This document shows, piece after piece, positions 48,568-60,599 of a stretch of 64,000 bases of DNA; the stretch's first letter is position 1, and every line of letters starts with the position of its first letter. Under the pieces are notes generated by a model. That model was not told where the DNA came from and did not search any database. It saw only the letters and a program-made list of their open reading frames with translations. Source of the DNA: Cannabis sativa (Eukaryota > Streptophyta > Magnoliopsida > Rosales > Cannabaceae); the NCBI RefSeq assembly GCF_029168945.1, contig NC_083604.1, forward strand, positions 10,346,812 to 10,410,811, given 5' to 3'. The position numbers were made by a program, and so were the translations under genes.

Positions 48568-50171
48568 TTAGTCTCGGTAGAGCTTGACCAAGGAAGTCAA
48601 CTGCTTGGACATCTCTTGCTGAAGTTCCTCCATGGCAGCAAGACGATTGTTCACCAGCTGAACCTCATTCTTGACTTCCTGAATTTCTGCAGCAACAGAA
48701 CTCGAACTTGCAGCAACACTAGCAGCAGCTCCAACTTTAGGCCTCTTTTGAAACACTCCATCAAAATACTCCGAGGGTTGGAATGTTGGTCCAGTGATGG
48801 AAGGCTCAAGTGTTTCATGAGATTGGGCCACATTTTTCTGAGAGGATAAAACCTTAAAGATTAGATTTGGAAATACAAGCTTAAAGGTTGGCTTTTTACC
48901 TCTTCGAAATGAGACAATTTGGTTCAAAATGTGGGAGGCCAAGTCAATTGATGCTCAAGAGGTGATGCGGTATAAGAAGGAGGCCACATCTTGAGACACC
49001 ACGGTCTTGTTGGAGTTTGGAACCCAGTTGCTAAGAGCAAACCGCATAAGAGATGCATGAGCAAATGTGAGATGTGTAATCCGAAGACTCTCCCCTAATT
49101 TCAATTCAGACCGTGCACCAGTGAGTTCAAAGAGCATCAATTCACGATCCATAGACATAACTGCATTGGAGACATTCTCTGGAAGTTGCAAGGCTTGAGC
49201 AATGTCTTTTTCAGAAAACGAAAACCAATGTCTCCTAACATATACTCTTCGAAAAAGTCTAGAATTCTCATCAAGAAAATCATCAGTGAGATTAGCATAG
49301 AAATCCTTAACAATTTTTGCAATGTATCCATTGAAACCAGTGAGAGTGTTTTCCCATTGATGGAATTGAATAAACTTAACAATACCATAGACCCGATGAG
49401 CATGCAAATCATAATTCCTCTCACTTTCAAACTTACGGGTAGCATACAAATTCCAATCACGCTCATTATCACGATAATAAAATCGAGGACAGTGAGAAAG
49501 AGTTGAAGGAATGTTACCAAGAGAAGACTCCTTCATTGGCTGCTTGCCTTTGGCAGCAGCAGAAGCCTTTACTGCTGAAGAAGAACGAGCAGGAGTTGGA
49601 GCAGATTTTGTCAATTGGGCTCTGGCTCGAGTTTAGTGTCCTCACTGTCTGAGGAAACTCCCTTGTCCTCTGGAGTCTCCTTCTCGGAATGGAGAGAAAC
49701 TGATTTGTCAGAGGAGACTTCCATTGGTTCTTCTTCTTCTGAACTCGAAGAAACCGAAGGAGGATTGGACTTAAGCTTCTTCTTGGCTGGTGGCACTGGC
49801 TTATCACGACTTCGAGATGCTCGAAGTTCCTTCTCAGCAGAGGCTTGCTGGGCTCGAGTTCGAGTAGAAGGACCGGTTGGAGTGGTAGCAAGAACTGATG
49901 CAGCAGGAGGAAGGACTACTAAAGGTGGAGGAGATTCCTTCGAAGATGAAGACGATGAAGACCAGGTTCGGTAAGGATGCACAGATTTTCGAGCCACTTG
50001 CTTAGGAATGCGTTTTGGCTTCTCGAGTTGAGATTCACGCTAGGGAAGCGATGAATCTCCTGTTTTTGCAGCAGCAGGAGGCATGGTTGAAGCAGCAGGG
50101 GGTGCATTGGAAGGGGTTGCATCGGTTTACACCAACTTTTTGGGATGCCCTAGGTTCTTAGTTCTCACCAT
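48568..50171 (-). pseudogene. SIRE third ORF: putative plant transposon protein with C-terminal coiled coil
   Basis: Downstream of pol, same strand. Start ATG at 50171 (MVRTKNLGHPKK). Parts in order: a Pro/Ser/Ala-rich, charged stretch with KSVHPYRTWSSSSSSS and acidic SSSEEEEPMEV (49997-49620); a globular part (49614-48955) with FYYRDNERDWNLYATRKFE and VRRHWFSFSEKDIAQAL that resembles the 'putative plant transposon protein' domain; a short tail with a likely coiled coil (EIQEVKNEVQLVNNRLAAM, ~48690-48640). Stops at ~50130, ~50040 and ~48957 and a frameshift near 49615 break it. SIRE elements are known to have an env-like ORF at this place; I see no clear membrane segment. Function unknown. 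Confidence 0.75.
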
Positions 50172-51334
50172 TTTCGATCTGAAAGGGAAGATGAACAATA
50201 ACAACTAGAGAAACAAGAAAATACGTTCGGGTAGGTGGTGAGATAAATGATAAGGATTGGTTTAAATAAATATGGAAGCTAGAAGAGAAAAGGAAACCAA
50301 TTTTGAAAATTTGAACAATAACCGCCAGCCCATGAACAAAAAGGAAACCGCCCACTCTCTTGCAACTCCTTTCCCTTTTTTTTTAAAAAAAAAAAATAAA
50401 TAAAAGGAAACTAGAATTACCAACTTTATTTCCAAAGATAAGACAATCTTTCAAGATTAAAAACACATTACCATATAAAAGATCAATCTTTAAAAGGAAA
50501 CATATCAAAATAAATCAAGGAAGAATAAATATTGATACTTACCAATTAAGCACAAAATTTCCTTAGCCCATGAATCAAGTCACCACGCCTCCCTTTTTTT
50601 ATTTTTTTTTAAAGAAACAAAAATAAAATAAAATATGTACAATAAATATAAGAAATTCTAACCAAGCAATTTAATCAAATATCATTAAAAAAATGACAAA
50701 AAAAAATACATGTTATGCTTTCAAAAGAGAATAAATAATTAGTATCTGAGGAACAAATCATACTCAATTGATGTTGAGGAAAAAAATATGCATGTTACTA
50801 AAAATTGTGAACCTGGATTATCAATTTAATTTAGTAGAGGAGACTTACAAATTTGAACACACTTGTCAGACATAAGTGTGTGCAGTGAAAATAGGATCAT
50901 TGTCCTTGGCAAGATTTTTCATTTTCGCCTTTTTCAAGTTGATCCTGCAACTGGATGCTATCACACCATACTGAGGGTAGCCCTTTTCTATGGTAGTGCA
51001 TCCTCATCATAGTTGCTAATTACAATGTTCCAGCTTACTCAAAAGATGGCTTTCACACCTCAGTATGGGTAGCTCTATTCCAGCAAGGGGCCTGACAAGT
51101 AACTGAAACAAAAATTGCTCAACTCTGTATAAGTACATTATTTAATCCTAGACACAAATAACAAGTAACACGAACCTTTTAACACAATATCACAAAGTAT
51201 GATAAGAATGAGATCCTAACTAATTATAATCCAAAAGCATAAACATGATTTGTCAAATTAAAAAGAAGGAAGATTAAATGCTAGAAAAGAAAAACTTAAC
51301 AATAATATTGTACAAAAATATGAACAAGAGAGAT
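50172..51334. other. Non-coding spacer between SIRE pol and its third ORF
   Basis: No ORF of note; AT-rich with an inverted-repeat-like block at 50960-51090 (actgagggtagc and gtatgggtagct on one side). Could hold a splice acceptor or internal promoter for the third ORF. Confidence 0.4.
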
Positions 51335-54300
51335 TTAGACAATGCAAACTCCCAAAGACTTTCTGAGGGTGTCAAAGCGACTTGAATCTAGGGCCTTGGT
51401 GAAAATATCAGCTAATTGTTTTTAAGTATCAACATATTTTAATTGCAAAGATTTATCTTCAACAAGTTCCCTGATAAAGTGATGCCTTTTATCAATGTGC
51501 TTTGTTCTAGAATGTTGAACAGGATTTTTAGAAATATTTATGGCACTAGTGTTATCACAAAAGATAGTTAAAACACCCAATTCAAATCCATAATCAATCA
51601 ACATTTGTTTTAACCATAACAGTTGAGTACAACAACTACCAGCAGCTACGTACTCAGCTTCGGCTGTGGACAAAGAAATGGAATTTTGTTTCTTGCTATG
51701 CCAAGATACTAGATTATTTCCAAGAAAGAAACAACCTCCACTTGTGCTCTTTTGATCATCAACATTGCCTGCCAATCTGCATCACTAAAACATGCAAGGT
51801 TAGAATTAGTATCTTTAGAATACGAAATTCCATAATCAAGAGTACTATTAACATATCGACTAATCCTTTTTACAGCAGATACATGAGATTCCATAGGATT
51901 ACTTTGATATCTAGCACAAACACCCACACTGTAACAAATATCTGAATGACTAGCAGTTAAATACAATAGACTTCCAATCATACTACGATAAAGTGTAGTG
52001 TCTACTTTTACTCCATTCTCATCTTTCGTCAATTTCAATGTGGTGCTCATTGGAGTACTTACCTGCTTAGCCGATTCAAGACCAAACTTCTTGACAAGGT
52101 TCTTAACATACTTACTTTGAGATACGAATGTACCTCCTTCCATTTGTCTAACTTGAAGATCTAAAAAGAAAGTAAGCTCACCAACCATGCTCATTTCAAA
52201 TTCACTTTTCATTTGATCAACAAAAACTTGCACTTCATGGTTAGATGTAGAACCAAAAACTATATCATCAACATAAATTTGAGCAATGATAAAATCAGAT
52301 TTTATATGCTTGATGAAAAGAGTTTTGTCCACACTACCTCTTTGATAATCATGAGAAAGTAAAAATTGAGTTAACCTTTCATACCAAGCTCGAGGAGCTT
52401 GTTTTAGACCATACAAAGCTTTTTTAAGCTTGTACACATGGTCTGGAAATTGAGGATCTTCGAATCCTTTTGGTTGCTCAACATAAACTTCCTCACTCAA
52501 AATACCATTCAGGAAGGCAGATTTTACATCCATTTGAAACAATTTAATATCCAAAATACAAGCAACACACAAAAGTAAACGAATTGATTCTAATCTTGCA
52601 ACAGGAGCAAAAGTTTCATCAAAATCAATACCTTCTACCTGTGTGTATCCTTGTGCCACCAATCGGGCCTTGTTTCTCACAATTGTACCGAACTCATCAC
52701 TTTTATTTTTAAAGATCCACTTTGTTCCAATTATATTGATACCTTTTGGTCTTCGGACCAAAATCCAAACCTTGTTGCGAACAAATTGGTTGAGTTCCTC
52801 TTGCATTGCATTGAGCCATTCTTCAAAAGTCATGGCTTCCTTCACATTTTTCGGTTCATATTGAGAAACAAAACAAAGAAAGCTAATCAGATTAACATAC
52901 CTTCTTCGAGTTACCATGCTTTCTTCAGGATTTCCAAGAATGAGATCTTTTGGATGATTCAATTTGACTCTGGTGCTTGGTTCCTTCTGGATAGAATCAG
53001 TGATGATGTTTGGATGAGTCAAGATAGACGGTTCTGGTTCTCCAGTCTCAGTTGCAGCTGCAGATTCGTCATTTGCAGCATCAGAGTTGGGTTCTGCTAC
53101 ATCAGGATCTACTTTTGCTGCTTCTGGAGGAGTATCCATAAAGCTATCTATCTTGGCTTCTGTGGAAAACTCTGAAAAATTGTTAAAATCATCAACAACC
53201 ACATTAGCTGATTCCAAAACAGTTTGAGTTCTCATGTTATAAACACGATAAGCTCTACTGTTTTAGGAATATCCACTAAAAACACCAACGTCACTTTTAG
53301 CATCAAATTTACCAATATGCTCACGATCTCTATAAACATAGCACACACATCCAAAAACATGAAAGTGACTTACATTGGGGCGTTTACCTTTCAAGATTTC
53401 ATAAGCTGTTTTTGAGGTACCTGGACGAATAAACACTCTGTTTATTATATAGAAAGTTGTGTTAATAGCTTCAACCCATAAACGCTTTGTCAACTTCTTG
53501 CTATTTAACATCACCCTTGCCATTTCCTGCAATGTTCGATTCTTCCTCTCAACAACTCCATTTTGTTGAGGAGTTTTGGGAGCTAAAACATCATGAGTTA
53601 TACCTGTAGACTTACAAAAATCATCATACACAGAATTTTCAAACTCCTTACCATGATCACTCCGAATTCTAACAATTTTCCCAATATTACAATCTTTTTC
53701 AACTCTTAATCTCAAACAAAGAGTTTTAAAGGCATCAAAAGTGTCAGACTTTTCTCTTAAAAAATCTACCCAAGTGAAACGAGAGAAATCATCAACACAA
53801 ACAAAGATATATCGTTTACCATTTAAACTTTCAACTTGAATTGGACCCATAAGATCCATGTGAAGTAATTCCAATACTTTTGAGGTATTGATATCAGACA
53901 CAGGTTTGTGAGTGATTTTTAATTGCTTCCCAAGTTGACATGGTTCACACTTACAAACACTTTCTTTACCAAGCTTGGGCAGACCTCGAACAATACCTGC
54001 ATTTGACAATTTTTTCAGGTTTTTATAATTAATATGCCCAAGCTTGGCATGCCACAAATCCGTGGTGTTGTTGATAGCTGAATGACAAGTAAACACAGGA
54101 GTTAGGGTATAACAGTTATCATTGGATCGAAATCCTTGCAAGATACATTCATTATCATCATTAAGTACATAACAATGATCACTGTCAAATGAGACAGTAT
54201 ACCCTTGGTCAAAAATTTGACTAATGCTAAGTAAATTAGCCCTTAGTCCTTCAACTAACATCACATTTTTCAGTCTAGGTAACCCTTCAAAATTTAGAGT

Positions 54301-56214
54301 TCCCATACCAACGACTTTTCCAGCTAAGCCATTACCAAAAGTGACTTCTCCACATTGCATAGGTCGAATGTTAGTCAAAAAGTCCTTGTCACCTGTCATA
54401 TGTCTAGAACAACCACTGTCAAAATACCACATTTGAGATGCAGCACTTTTATTAGAAAAACCAGCTAGACAATTTTTCTTAACCCATATTTGTTTCAAAC
54501 TTTTATGTTTCTTTTGAGATTTTTCAAAATTATCAAAATAATTTGTTTTAAACAAATTTTTCAACGTGAAACATTTAGGTCTGATATGTGCTTTTCTACC
54601 ACAAAAATGACAGGTGGGAACAAATCTTTTTACCTGAGATCTTACTCTTTTCTTAAATCCTGGAGATTTTGCAACATCAGAAACAACTTTTGCTACACCA
54701 GGCTGTGAAACTGTTGCAGCAGACTTCACATTTGTAACATCAGGAAGATTCGTTGGAACACTAGATTTTACAAACTTCGTGACTCCAGAACTTTCCATTC
54801 CATTTGATCTGATGCCAGCAAAACCTCTTTGACCTGCATTCTGAGCTTTTTCAAAAATAGAAGATCCAGGGTTAAGCATTTGAACATTTTTCTTAAAATT
54901 TTCAAGTTCCTTCTTTAAGAGAGTGATTTTTTCATTTTTAACACAAAAATCTGTCTCATACTCTTTTATTTTTAGTTCACACATTTCAATTTGATGAGAC
55001 AATTTTTTATTCAATTTATTCAACTCTCTATTTTCAGAAGTAACCTGAATCCATTTTTCATACATGACTTTGTATGATTCAGCAAGAGACTCTTCACAGA
55101 TCTCAGACTCATCTGAATCTGATTCCTCTTGTTTAGTTGTATTATTCAAACATACCAATCTAGCTTTCACCTGTGAATCACACAAAACATTAGTCAAAAC
55201 AAAAGTAAGGGCAACATTCTCAGAATTATCTTCATCACTCTCGGTTTCATCATCACTCCAAGTGACATTGAAACTTTTCTTATTCTTTTTCAAAGTGTTT
55301 GCACACTCAGATTGAATATGCCCAAAACCTTCACATTCCCTGCACTGAATTCCCTTTTTGTTAGAAACAGATGGTTTAATAAGAGTATTACCCTTTGAAA
55401 ATTTCGAAATATTCTTTTTATTTCCCATCTTTTTCATATATTTCTGAAAATTCTTTGTTAATAAAGCAATCTCATCATCACATTCACTATCAGAATTTTC
55501 ATTATCAGCAACTTTCAAAGCGATACTTTTACCTTTATCAGCAATGGATTTGGGTTTGTCCTTTTGTTTAATTTGTTGATTTAGTTCAAAAGTACGCAAG
55601 GAACCCATTAATTCTTCTACCTTCATTGTGCTAAAATCCTTAGCTTCCTCCATTGCCAAAAGCTTAGTATCGCACCTCTCTGGAAGAACTCTAACAATTT
55701 TTCTCACAAGAACAGAAGCATCAAGTTTTTCACCAAGAGCAAAATATTCGTGAGCAATATCAGATATTTTTTCATAGAATTCAGTTAAAGTTTCATTATC
55801 TGACATTCTAAGCTCATCAAATTTAGTTTGAAGCATAATAAATCTAGATCGCTTAACATCAGAAGTTCCCTCAAACTGAGTTTGAAGGATCTCCCAAGCT
55901 TCCTTTGCAGAAACACAAGATGATATAAGTTTGATATAACCTTCACCTACACCATTAAATATAGCATGCAAAGCTTTGCTATTGTAGGCAGAAAGTTTAT
56001 CATCTTCAATAGACCATTCCAGTTCAGATTTTATAGTAGTATTACCTGAAGAATCTGTCTCAACTGGAAGAGACCAACCTGATAGAACCATCCTCCAAGC
56101 TTCCTCATCTTGAGATTTGATGAAGGCCCTCATTCTAACTTTCCAATAAGGATAGTTAGAGTCATTAAGCAACGGTGGTCTAGAAATATAACTTCCTTCT
56201 GCAAAAAATGATAT
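51335..56214 (-). pseudogene. SIRE-type copia gag-pol polyprotein, lightly damaged
   Basis: One frame from ~56214 to 53263, a single TAA (~53264), open to ~51770, a 1-bp deletion there, then to 51335 with one TAA (~51420). Gag: NYPYWKVRM, UBN2 core, CCHC CRECEGFGHIQSEC (~55340), coiled coil (ENRELNKLNKKLSHQIEM), second knuckle CHFCGRKAHIRPKC (~54600). Protease WYFDSGCSRHMTG (~54420). Integrase: WHAKLGH, CEPCQLGK, catalytic Asp in LLHMDLMGPI, Asp in RSDHGKEFEN and Glu in [22 protein letters not shown] and catalytic YVDDIVFG (~52270). RNase H: SDADW and STAEAEYVAAG. The place where an ATG is expected (56212-56214) reads ATA on the sense strand, so the start codon seems lost; the next in-frame ATG is at 56172. 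Confidence 0.93.
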
Positions 56215-56254
56215 TTTAACACAAAAACGTTATAGGACCACACTAAGAGTTTAG

Positions 56255-56274
56255 TGTCCTGCTCTGATACCAAA
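56255..56274 (-). other. Primer-binding site of the SIRE element
   Basis: The minus strand reads tttggtatcagagcagg directly after the 5' LTR, complementary to initiator tRNA-Met. Confidence 0.93.
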
Positions 56275-57419
56275 TGAAAAACCGTGTTTTTACAAATGTC
56301 AATTATATATACGAAAATATAAAACTGTATGCATCTGCAGAAGCAGAAAGTAATTCTGTTACTGCAGAAACCAGTTTTGCAGTGACAAAATTGAACATGC
56401 AGAATATAAAAATATTTGCAGAAAATTAAATAACTTGACACAAGAGATTTATACGTGGTATCAGTGTTCTCCCGAAAACTCCTAGTTCACGGGGCCACAC
56501 CCAGAGAATGAAATCAATTAATAAAGTATCAAAATTACAAAGACAATTGACTTAAACAAGTTTAGACTCCCTCTAAAGTATTGCAGCAATCCTTTGTAAT
56601 CCACTTTATGAATCTGACTTCTTGAAACACCTTCAAGCCCGAACTCCCTTCGTCTTTGAAGTGTGAGTGTTTCTTCCTCCCGAAGTAAGGCTTCAACAAG
56701 TCTTCTCCCGAAGACCAAGTGCTTACTTCCTCCCGAAGTAAGGCTTTATCAAGTCTTTTCCCGAAGACCAATCTCTTATTTAGTCAAGTAGTTCTTCACA
56801 ACCTCTAAGACAGAGTAAGAACAGAAATAGACAACTAGAACCTAGATGAACAACTAGGCTCTCACAAAATAAACACTCTTCTCTCTAAAAGATAAATGCA
56901 AAAAATGAATAATGGAAGAGTTGATTCGAATGGCTGCTCTCTAGGCTCTATTTATAGAACATAGAAACCTTAGAGGCAGTCACAAGATTGAATCTACAGC
57001 TGTACAAAAACTTTCCTAAGAAAACACGATCTGCAGCATCAGATTCGGATGCTGACACAGCAGATCAGACCAGAAACGGGAAACTTGCTATAATCGGGTC
57101 CAATCCTCTATCAATGCTTGATTCCTGCCAAAAACAGATTAGATATTCTGATTGTATCAAGATACAATCGAAATCAATAAGGAAAAGGCAATAATCAAAG
57201 TTTCCCTAAAAAAGATAACTTTCCAAAAGAGAATTGCTTCTCTTTTAAGAAGTTTCCAAACAAAGGAAAGTTCAGCTGAAAAGTGTAACTTTTCTAACAA
57301 GGAAAAGAGCAACTAAAAACCGAATAAACAAGGTAAGAAATTAGTTATGAATGCACAAGAATCTTACCATAAAAGTAAAAAATATTTTGTCAACTAACTT
57401 GCCAAAAAAGGACTTTACA
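56275..57419 (-). repeat. 5' LTR of the SIRE element
   Basis: Pairs with 47102-48246, same length. TATA box tataaatag as complement of 56947-56955, driving transcription leftward into gag. Contains the same ctcccgaag repeat unit twice. Confidence 0.93.
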
Positions 57420-57424
57420 AAAAG
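57420..57424. repeat. TSD of the SIRE element, right (AAAAG)
   Basis: One base different from GAAAG at 47097-47101. Confidence 0.65.
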
Positions 57425-57527
57425 TGTTTTAAAACAAGACATGAGAATACTTTTTCTATTATGCAAAACTTTGATCTTATCCCAATTCGCCAAAATAGCC
57501 ATGCATTTGTATATGTTAATGTTGTAG

Positions 57528-59065
57528 GAGCGTAAATGTCGGCTAGCGCTTGGATCAATTGATCACATTGTTGCATTCACATTACAAGTGGAGACAGGGG
57601 AATCCACTATTCATACATTGCCGCTAGCCAGATTATATTGTTGGGTGATAATCAAACATGCTCTGAATCCAGTGGCTTTAATACCTAAAGCTATCCCCGA
57701 AGTAGAAGTTTTTACTATTGTTCAGGCTATTTGTGTGCCTATATCTTGGCCTAAGAACTTGATCATATATGATGATTGGACTGACGAGGTAAACTTATAC
57801 TTATATTACATTCAATACTTTACTACATATATGTACTAATCAAATAATCTTTGTCATGCTTTACAGGAACTTTTACTAAGCAACCCAAATCAAACAAAGA
57901 AAAGTAAATCAAAACGTTCTATGACACAACCTAAAACTCAAATTCAATCACGAGAAAAACGTCCAAAGAAAAGATCTCTTACACAGAATATCCAACCAGA
58001 ACTTTTACCACACAATTTGAGAGCAATTTATGAAATTGTATGCAACATGGCCTAAAGGAGAAGTTGCAGATGTGATAATCTCAAACGCTGTATTTCACGA
58101 AGATATGACAGGATTTTTCATAGAAAAGAATGATATATTTGAGTTTCTTGCAGATGATAAAATAGGGCAGGGTGTGATTTGCTGCTACTTAAGGTATCAT
58201 AGATCAAACTTAATCTATTTATGTTTATTTATTTAATTTGACAAATAAAATTAGCTAACTATATTTGAATATTATTTTTTTATGTACTTATTTATATACT
58301 TGGCTTTTCAATAACAATAAACAACACTTGTGGATGTTTGTAAATCCAAATCAAGTTGCAATTTTGACAACTAAGTATGACGACCGAGTTAGTTTCTTGG
58401 TGGATTTTTTTTTTACTTGTCAACCAACAACAATTCATGGTTGTTCCTTGGAATCATGGGTAAGTTTACTTAATAAGTATATATATATATATATTATGAG
58501 CATGATAGTATAATATACATAATTTATTTTTCTTATAGGAAGCATTGGATGTGTGCTATATTGGTACCCCAAGCATACCACGTATATTACCTAGACCCTC
58601 TTAATGCACCCATAACAAATCGTCTGGTCATTCTAAAAACGATCAAGGAAGCATATGACACATACTTAATGAGAAGGAGCATGGAGATCCCAAAAAACTT
58701 AAGTATCAAGGACCTCGTAGTAAGTATATGTAAATTTCAATAATAATTTAAGATTTTAATAAATTATTAATGTATTTATTTAAATTATAAATTATTTAGT
58801 GTCCTCATCAACCAAGTGATGTAGAGTGTGGCTATTATGTTATGAGGATGCTAAAAGATCTAGTTCAATCGCCTAATCGACGTGACTATATTAAAAAAGA
58901 GGTACATAAATATTTATAAAATAATTATCAAATATAAATTTATCTTCAATTTATATTTATTATATAATTTATTTATTTCTCTTTTATATTTTGTAGCTAA
59001 TAGACAAAAAGCCATATCCAAAAGCTATGATTGACGAGATGAGAGATATGCTTCCACACTTGTAG
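57528..59065 (+). pseudogene. CACTA-borne DUF8039/Ulp1-like cysteine protease gene
   Basis: Six exons by GT..AG: 57528-57788, 57867-58193, about 58270-58459, 58539-58719, 58800-58901 and 58997-59065. Exon 1 encodes a DUF8039-like domain (CRLALGSIDHIVAF, ..ISWPKNLII). Exon 2 is basic then continues into the protease (ADVIISNAVFHED, VICCYLR). Exon 4 carries His in KHWMCAILVP and Asp in YYLDPLN. Exon 5 carries the Gln/Cys pair in CPHQPSDVECGYYVM. Breaks: a frameshift in exon 2 near 58030 and one at the T-run 58406-58414 in exon 3; exon 3's acceptor is unclear. It has the catalytic residues but was cut from its upstream part by the SIRE element. In plant CACTA elements such genes occur as accessory cargo; their role is unknown. 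Confidence 0.75.
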
Positions 59066-59430
59066 AGTCATCGCATTATGGGTCATTAGTTAATTTTTTA
59101 AAATAAAATTTATTCATGACAAATATTTAGTTACAATACCAGTTAAATATAGATTCTTTTTTTTAATACAATATTTGTTAATTTTGCTATGTATATATCT
59201 TTATCAAATATTATAAACTTTGTGAGATCTATGATAGTTAATTTTTTTTTATATATATTTACACTTTTTTATGTGTATTAATTGAGGTAAGTTATTTATA
59301 AATAGTTTGTTGGAACAAAAATATATTATACAATATAAATAAATATTTATAATATAATATAAAAATAAAGAAATAAAATTAATTTTGTAACATTTAATTT
59401 AAAAAAAAAAATCAAAAAATCTAATTTCAA

Positions 59431-59740
59431 GTCCAACTTAGCTGGACTAGAAAGGGGTTTATAGCGTGAGATCGCCTTTCAAGTCCAACATTGTTGGACT
59501 AGAAATATTTTTCTAGTCCAACAATTAAGTTTCATGTTATGGGACTGCTTTTTAAGTCCAATAATGTTCGACTAGAAAAATATTTTTAGTCCAACACAAA
59601 ATTGTTGGACTAGAAATGTTTTTCTAGTCCAATAATGTTGGACTAGAAAAACACCCCTTTTATGTCCCAGGCTATTATGTCCAACACAAAAGGGACTTGA
59701 AAAATTTATCTAGTCCAATATTGATGGACTTAAAAGGGGA
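59431..59740. repeat. Subterminal repeats of the CACTA-like element
   Basis: About eight copies in both directions of ctagtccaacaatgttggac-like units (for example 59513-59525, 59598-59613, 59623-59648). Each is itself a near palindrome (AGTCCAACA..TGTTGGACT). Arrays of short subterminal repeats bind TNPA-type proteins in CACTA elements. Confidence 0.8.
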
Positions 59741-59754
59741 TTTTTCTAGTAGTG

Positions 59755-59757
59755 TTT
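59755..59757. repeat. 3-bp TSD (TTT) of the CACTA-like element, right
   Basis: See 45654-45656. Confidence 0.5.
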
Positions 59758-60545
59758 GTAAAAAAATTTCAAACCGCGGGTCATGTAGAGAAGGGTCACT
59801 AGAGGTTCTAGATTGATCAATCTTATCACGCATTTTTAACATAAACTCAGCAAAGACTCTCATATCTTCTGGACTAATGGATGGAGAAGGGCATTGTGAT
59901 TGAGCTTGACTTTGAGTACAAAAACTTGTTTCTGAGTTGTGTTTCAATTTATAACCTACTCCTCTTTGATAGTCCAACCGACTCCCAAGAACTTTACTCA
60001 TAGCTTGAAATTGCTTGTAATTGCTAAAAGATCCATCGCTGGAATCATTTTCTGTTCCCGTCATGCTAGCAACCTGTTCAAGCATTTGCTCCTGATCAAA
60101 TAAAATATTAGAAACACAATAATACCTTCATGCATTCATTTTAAAAATATTATAAAACAAAAATTTGAAACTTACATGTAGTTCTCTGTATGTCTCGTTA
60201 ATCCAAGTGTCTTCCGTTCCTTTTTTAAGGTGGCCTTTTTTCCAAATATGAATTGCATGTTCTTTAGGGAAGTCCTGTTCAAATATAGGGTTAGTATGTG
60301 CTATTTGTAAAAAAATTTGCTAATAGAAAGTTAATAATTTTACTTACAAATTCATTACGAGACGCTGCCATCGACTTTATGCCTTGCGTGGACAAATACT
60401 TCATTTCCTTTCAATTTTTCTTGTTTTGATTCGATCGCGCAATAAATTTTGGGCTCAAAATTTATTTCAATAATTTGCTTCCAGCTCTCTGTAGAGCAGT
60501 GATCAGGTATAGCATTGATAACACTTTTCAAATCATTTGGTCCCT
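59758..60545 (-). pseudogene. TNPA-like protein of an older CACTA element, N-terminal part
   Basis: Minus-strand exons: about 60545-60347 (SVINAIPDHCSTESWKQI, STQGIKSMAASRNEF), 60274-60180 (DFPKEHAIHIWKKGHLKK, TEDTWINETYRELH) and 60091-59758 (EQMLEQVASMTG, SPEDMRVFAEFMLKM, SLHDPRFEIFLQ). This is the plant transposase (Ptta/En/Spm, Transposase_24-like) pattern. After FEIFLQ the reading is cut by the end of the younger CACTA-like element and resumes at 45653. At least one stop (~60425) lies in the first exon. TNPA-type proteins bind subterminal repeats and help TNP2/TNPD cut the ends. Confidence 0.78.
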
Positions 60546-60599
60546 AGAATAATGTTCCTGAAAGCGAGTGTGCCTGATATTCTTTCGCTCAGAATACCT

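Larger units (their letters stand above)
47102..57419 (-). mobile_element. SIRE/Maximus-type Ty1/copia element, nearly intact, 10.3 kb
   Basis: Two LTRs of equal length (1145 bp), iMet PBS, polypurine tract, near-perfect TSD. Minus-strand order is gag with coiled coil, protease, integrase, RT, RNase H, then an extra ORF before the 3' LTR. Large gag, overall size above 10 kb and the extra 3' ORF are hallmarks of the SIRE lineage. It sits inside the CACTA-like element. Only a few breaks exist in 4.9 kb of gag-pol, so it is the youngest large insertion here. Confidence 0.93.
45657..59754 (+). mobile_element. Short CACTA-like element with a Ulp1-type gene, split by a SIRE copia
   Basis: The right end, as complement, is CACTACTAGAAAAATCCCC. 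The left end reads TACTACTACAAATAACCC, a C-to-T change at the first base. Both are followed by subterminal copies of a ..AGTCCAACA / TGTTGGACT.. motif (45680-45830 and 59431-59740). Without the SIRE insertion (47102-57419) it is about 3.8 kb. It carries only a DUF8039/Ulp1-like gene (plus strand, 57528-59065) and no TNP1/TNP2, so it depended on another CACTA for movement. It inserted into the TNPA-like gene of an older CACTA. Confidence 0.75.

Noticed and set aside
49137..49997. Several plus- and minus-strand ORFs of 100-127 codons
   Set aside because: Shadows of the SIRE third ORF in other frames, caused by its biased Ser/Glu codons.
52651..53175. 174-codon plus-strand ORF
   Set aside because: Antisense of the SIRE RT region; no similarity of its own.
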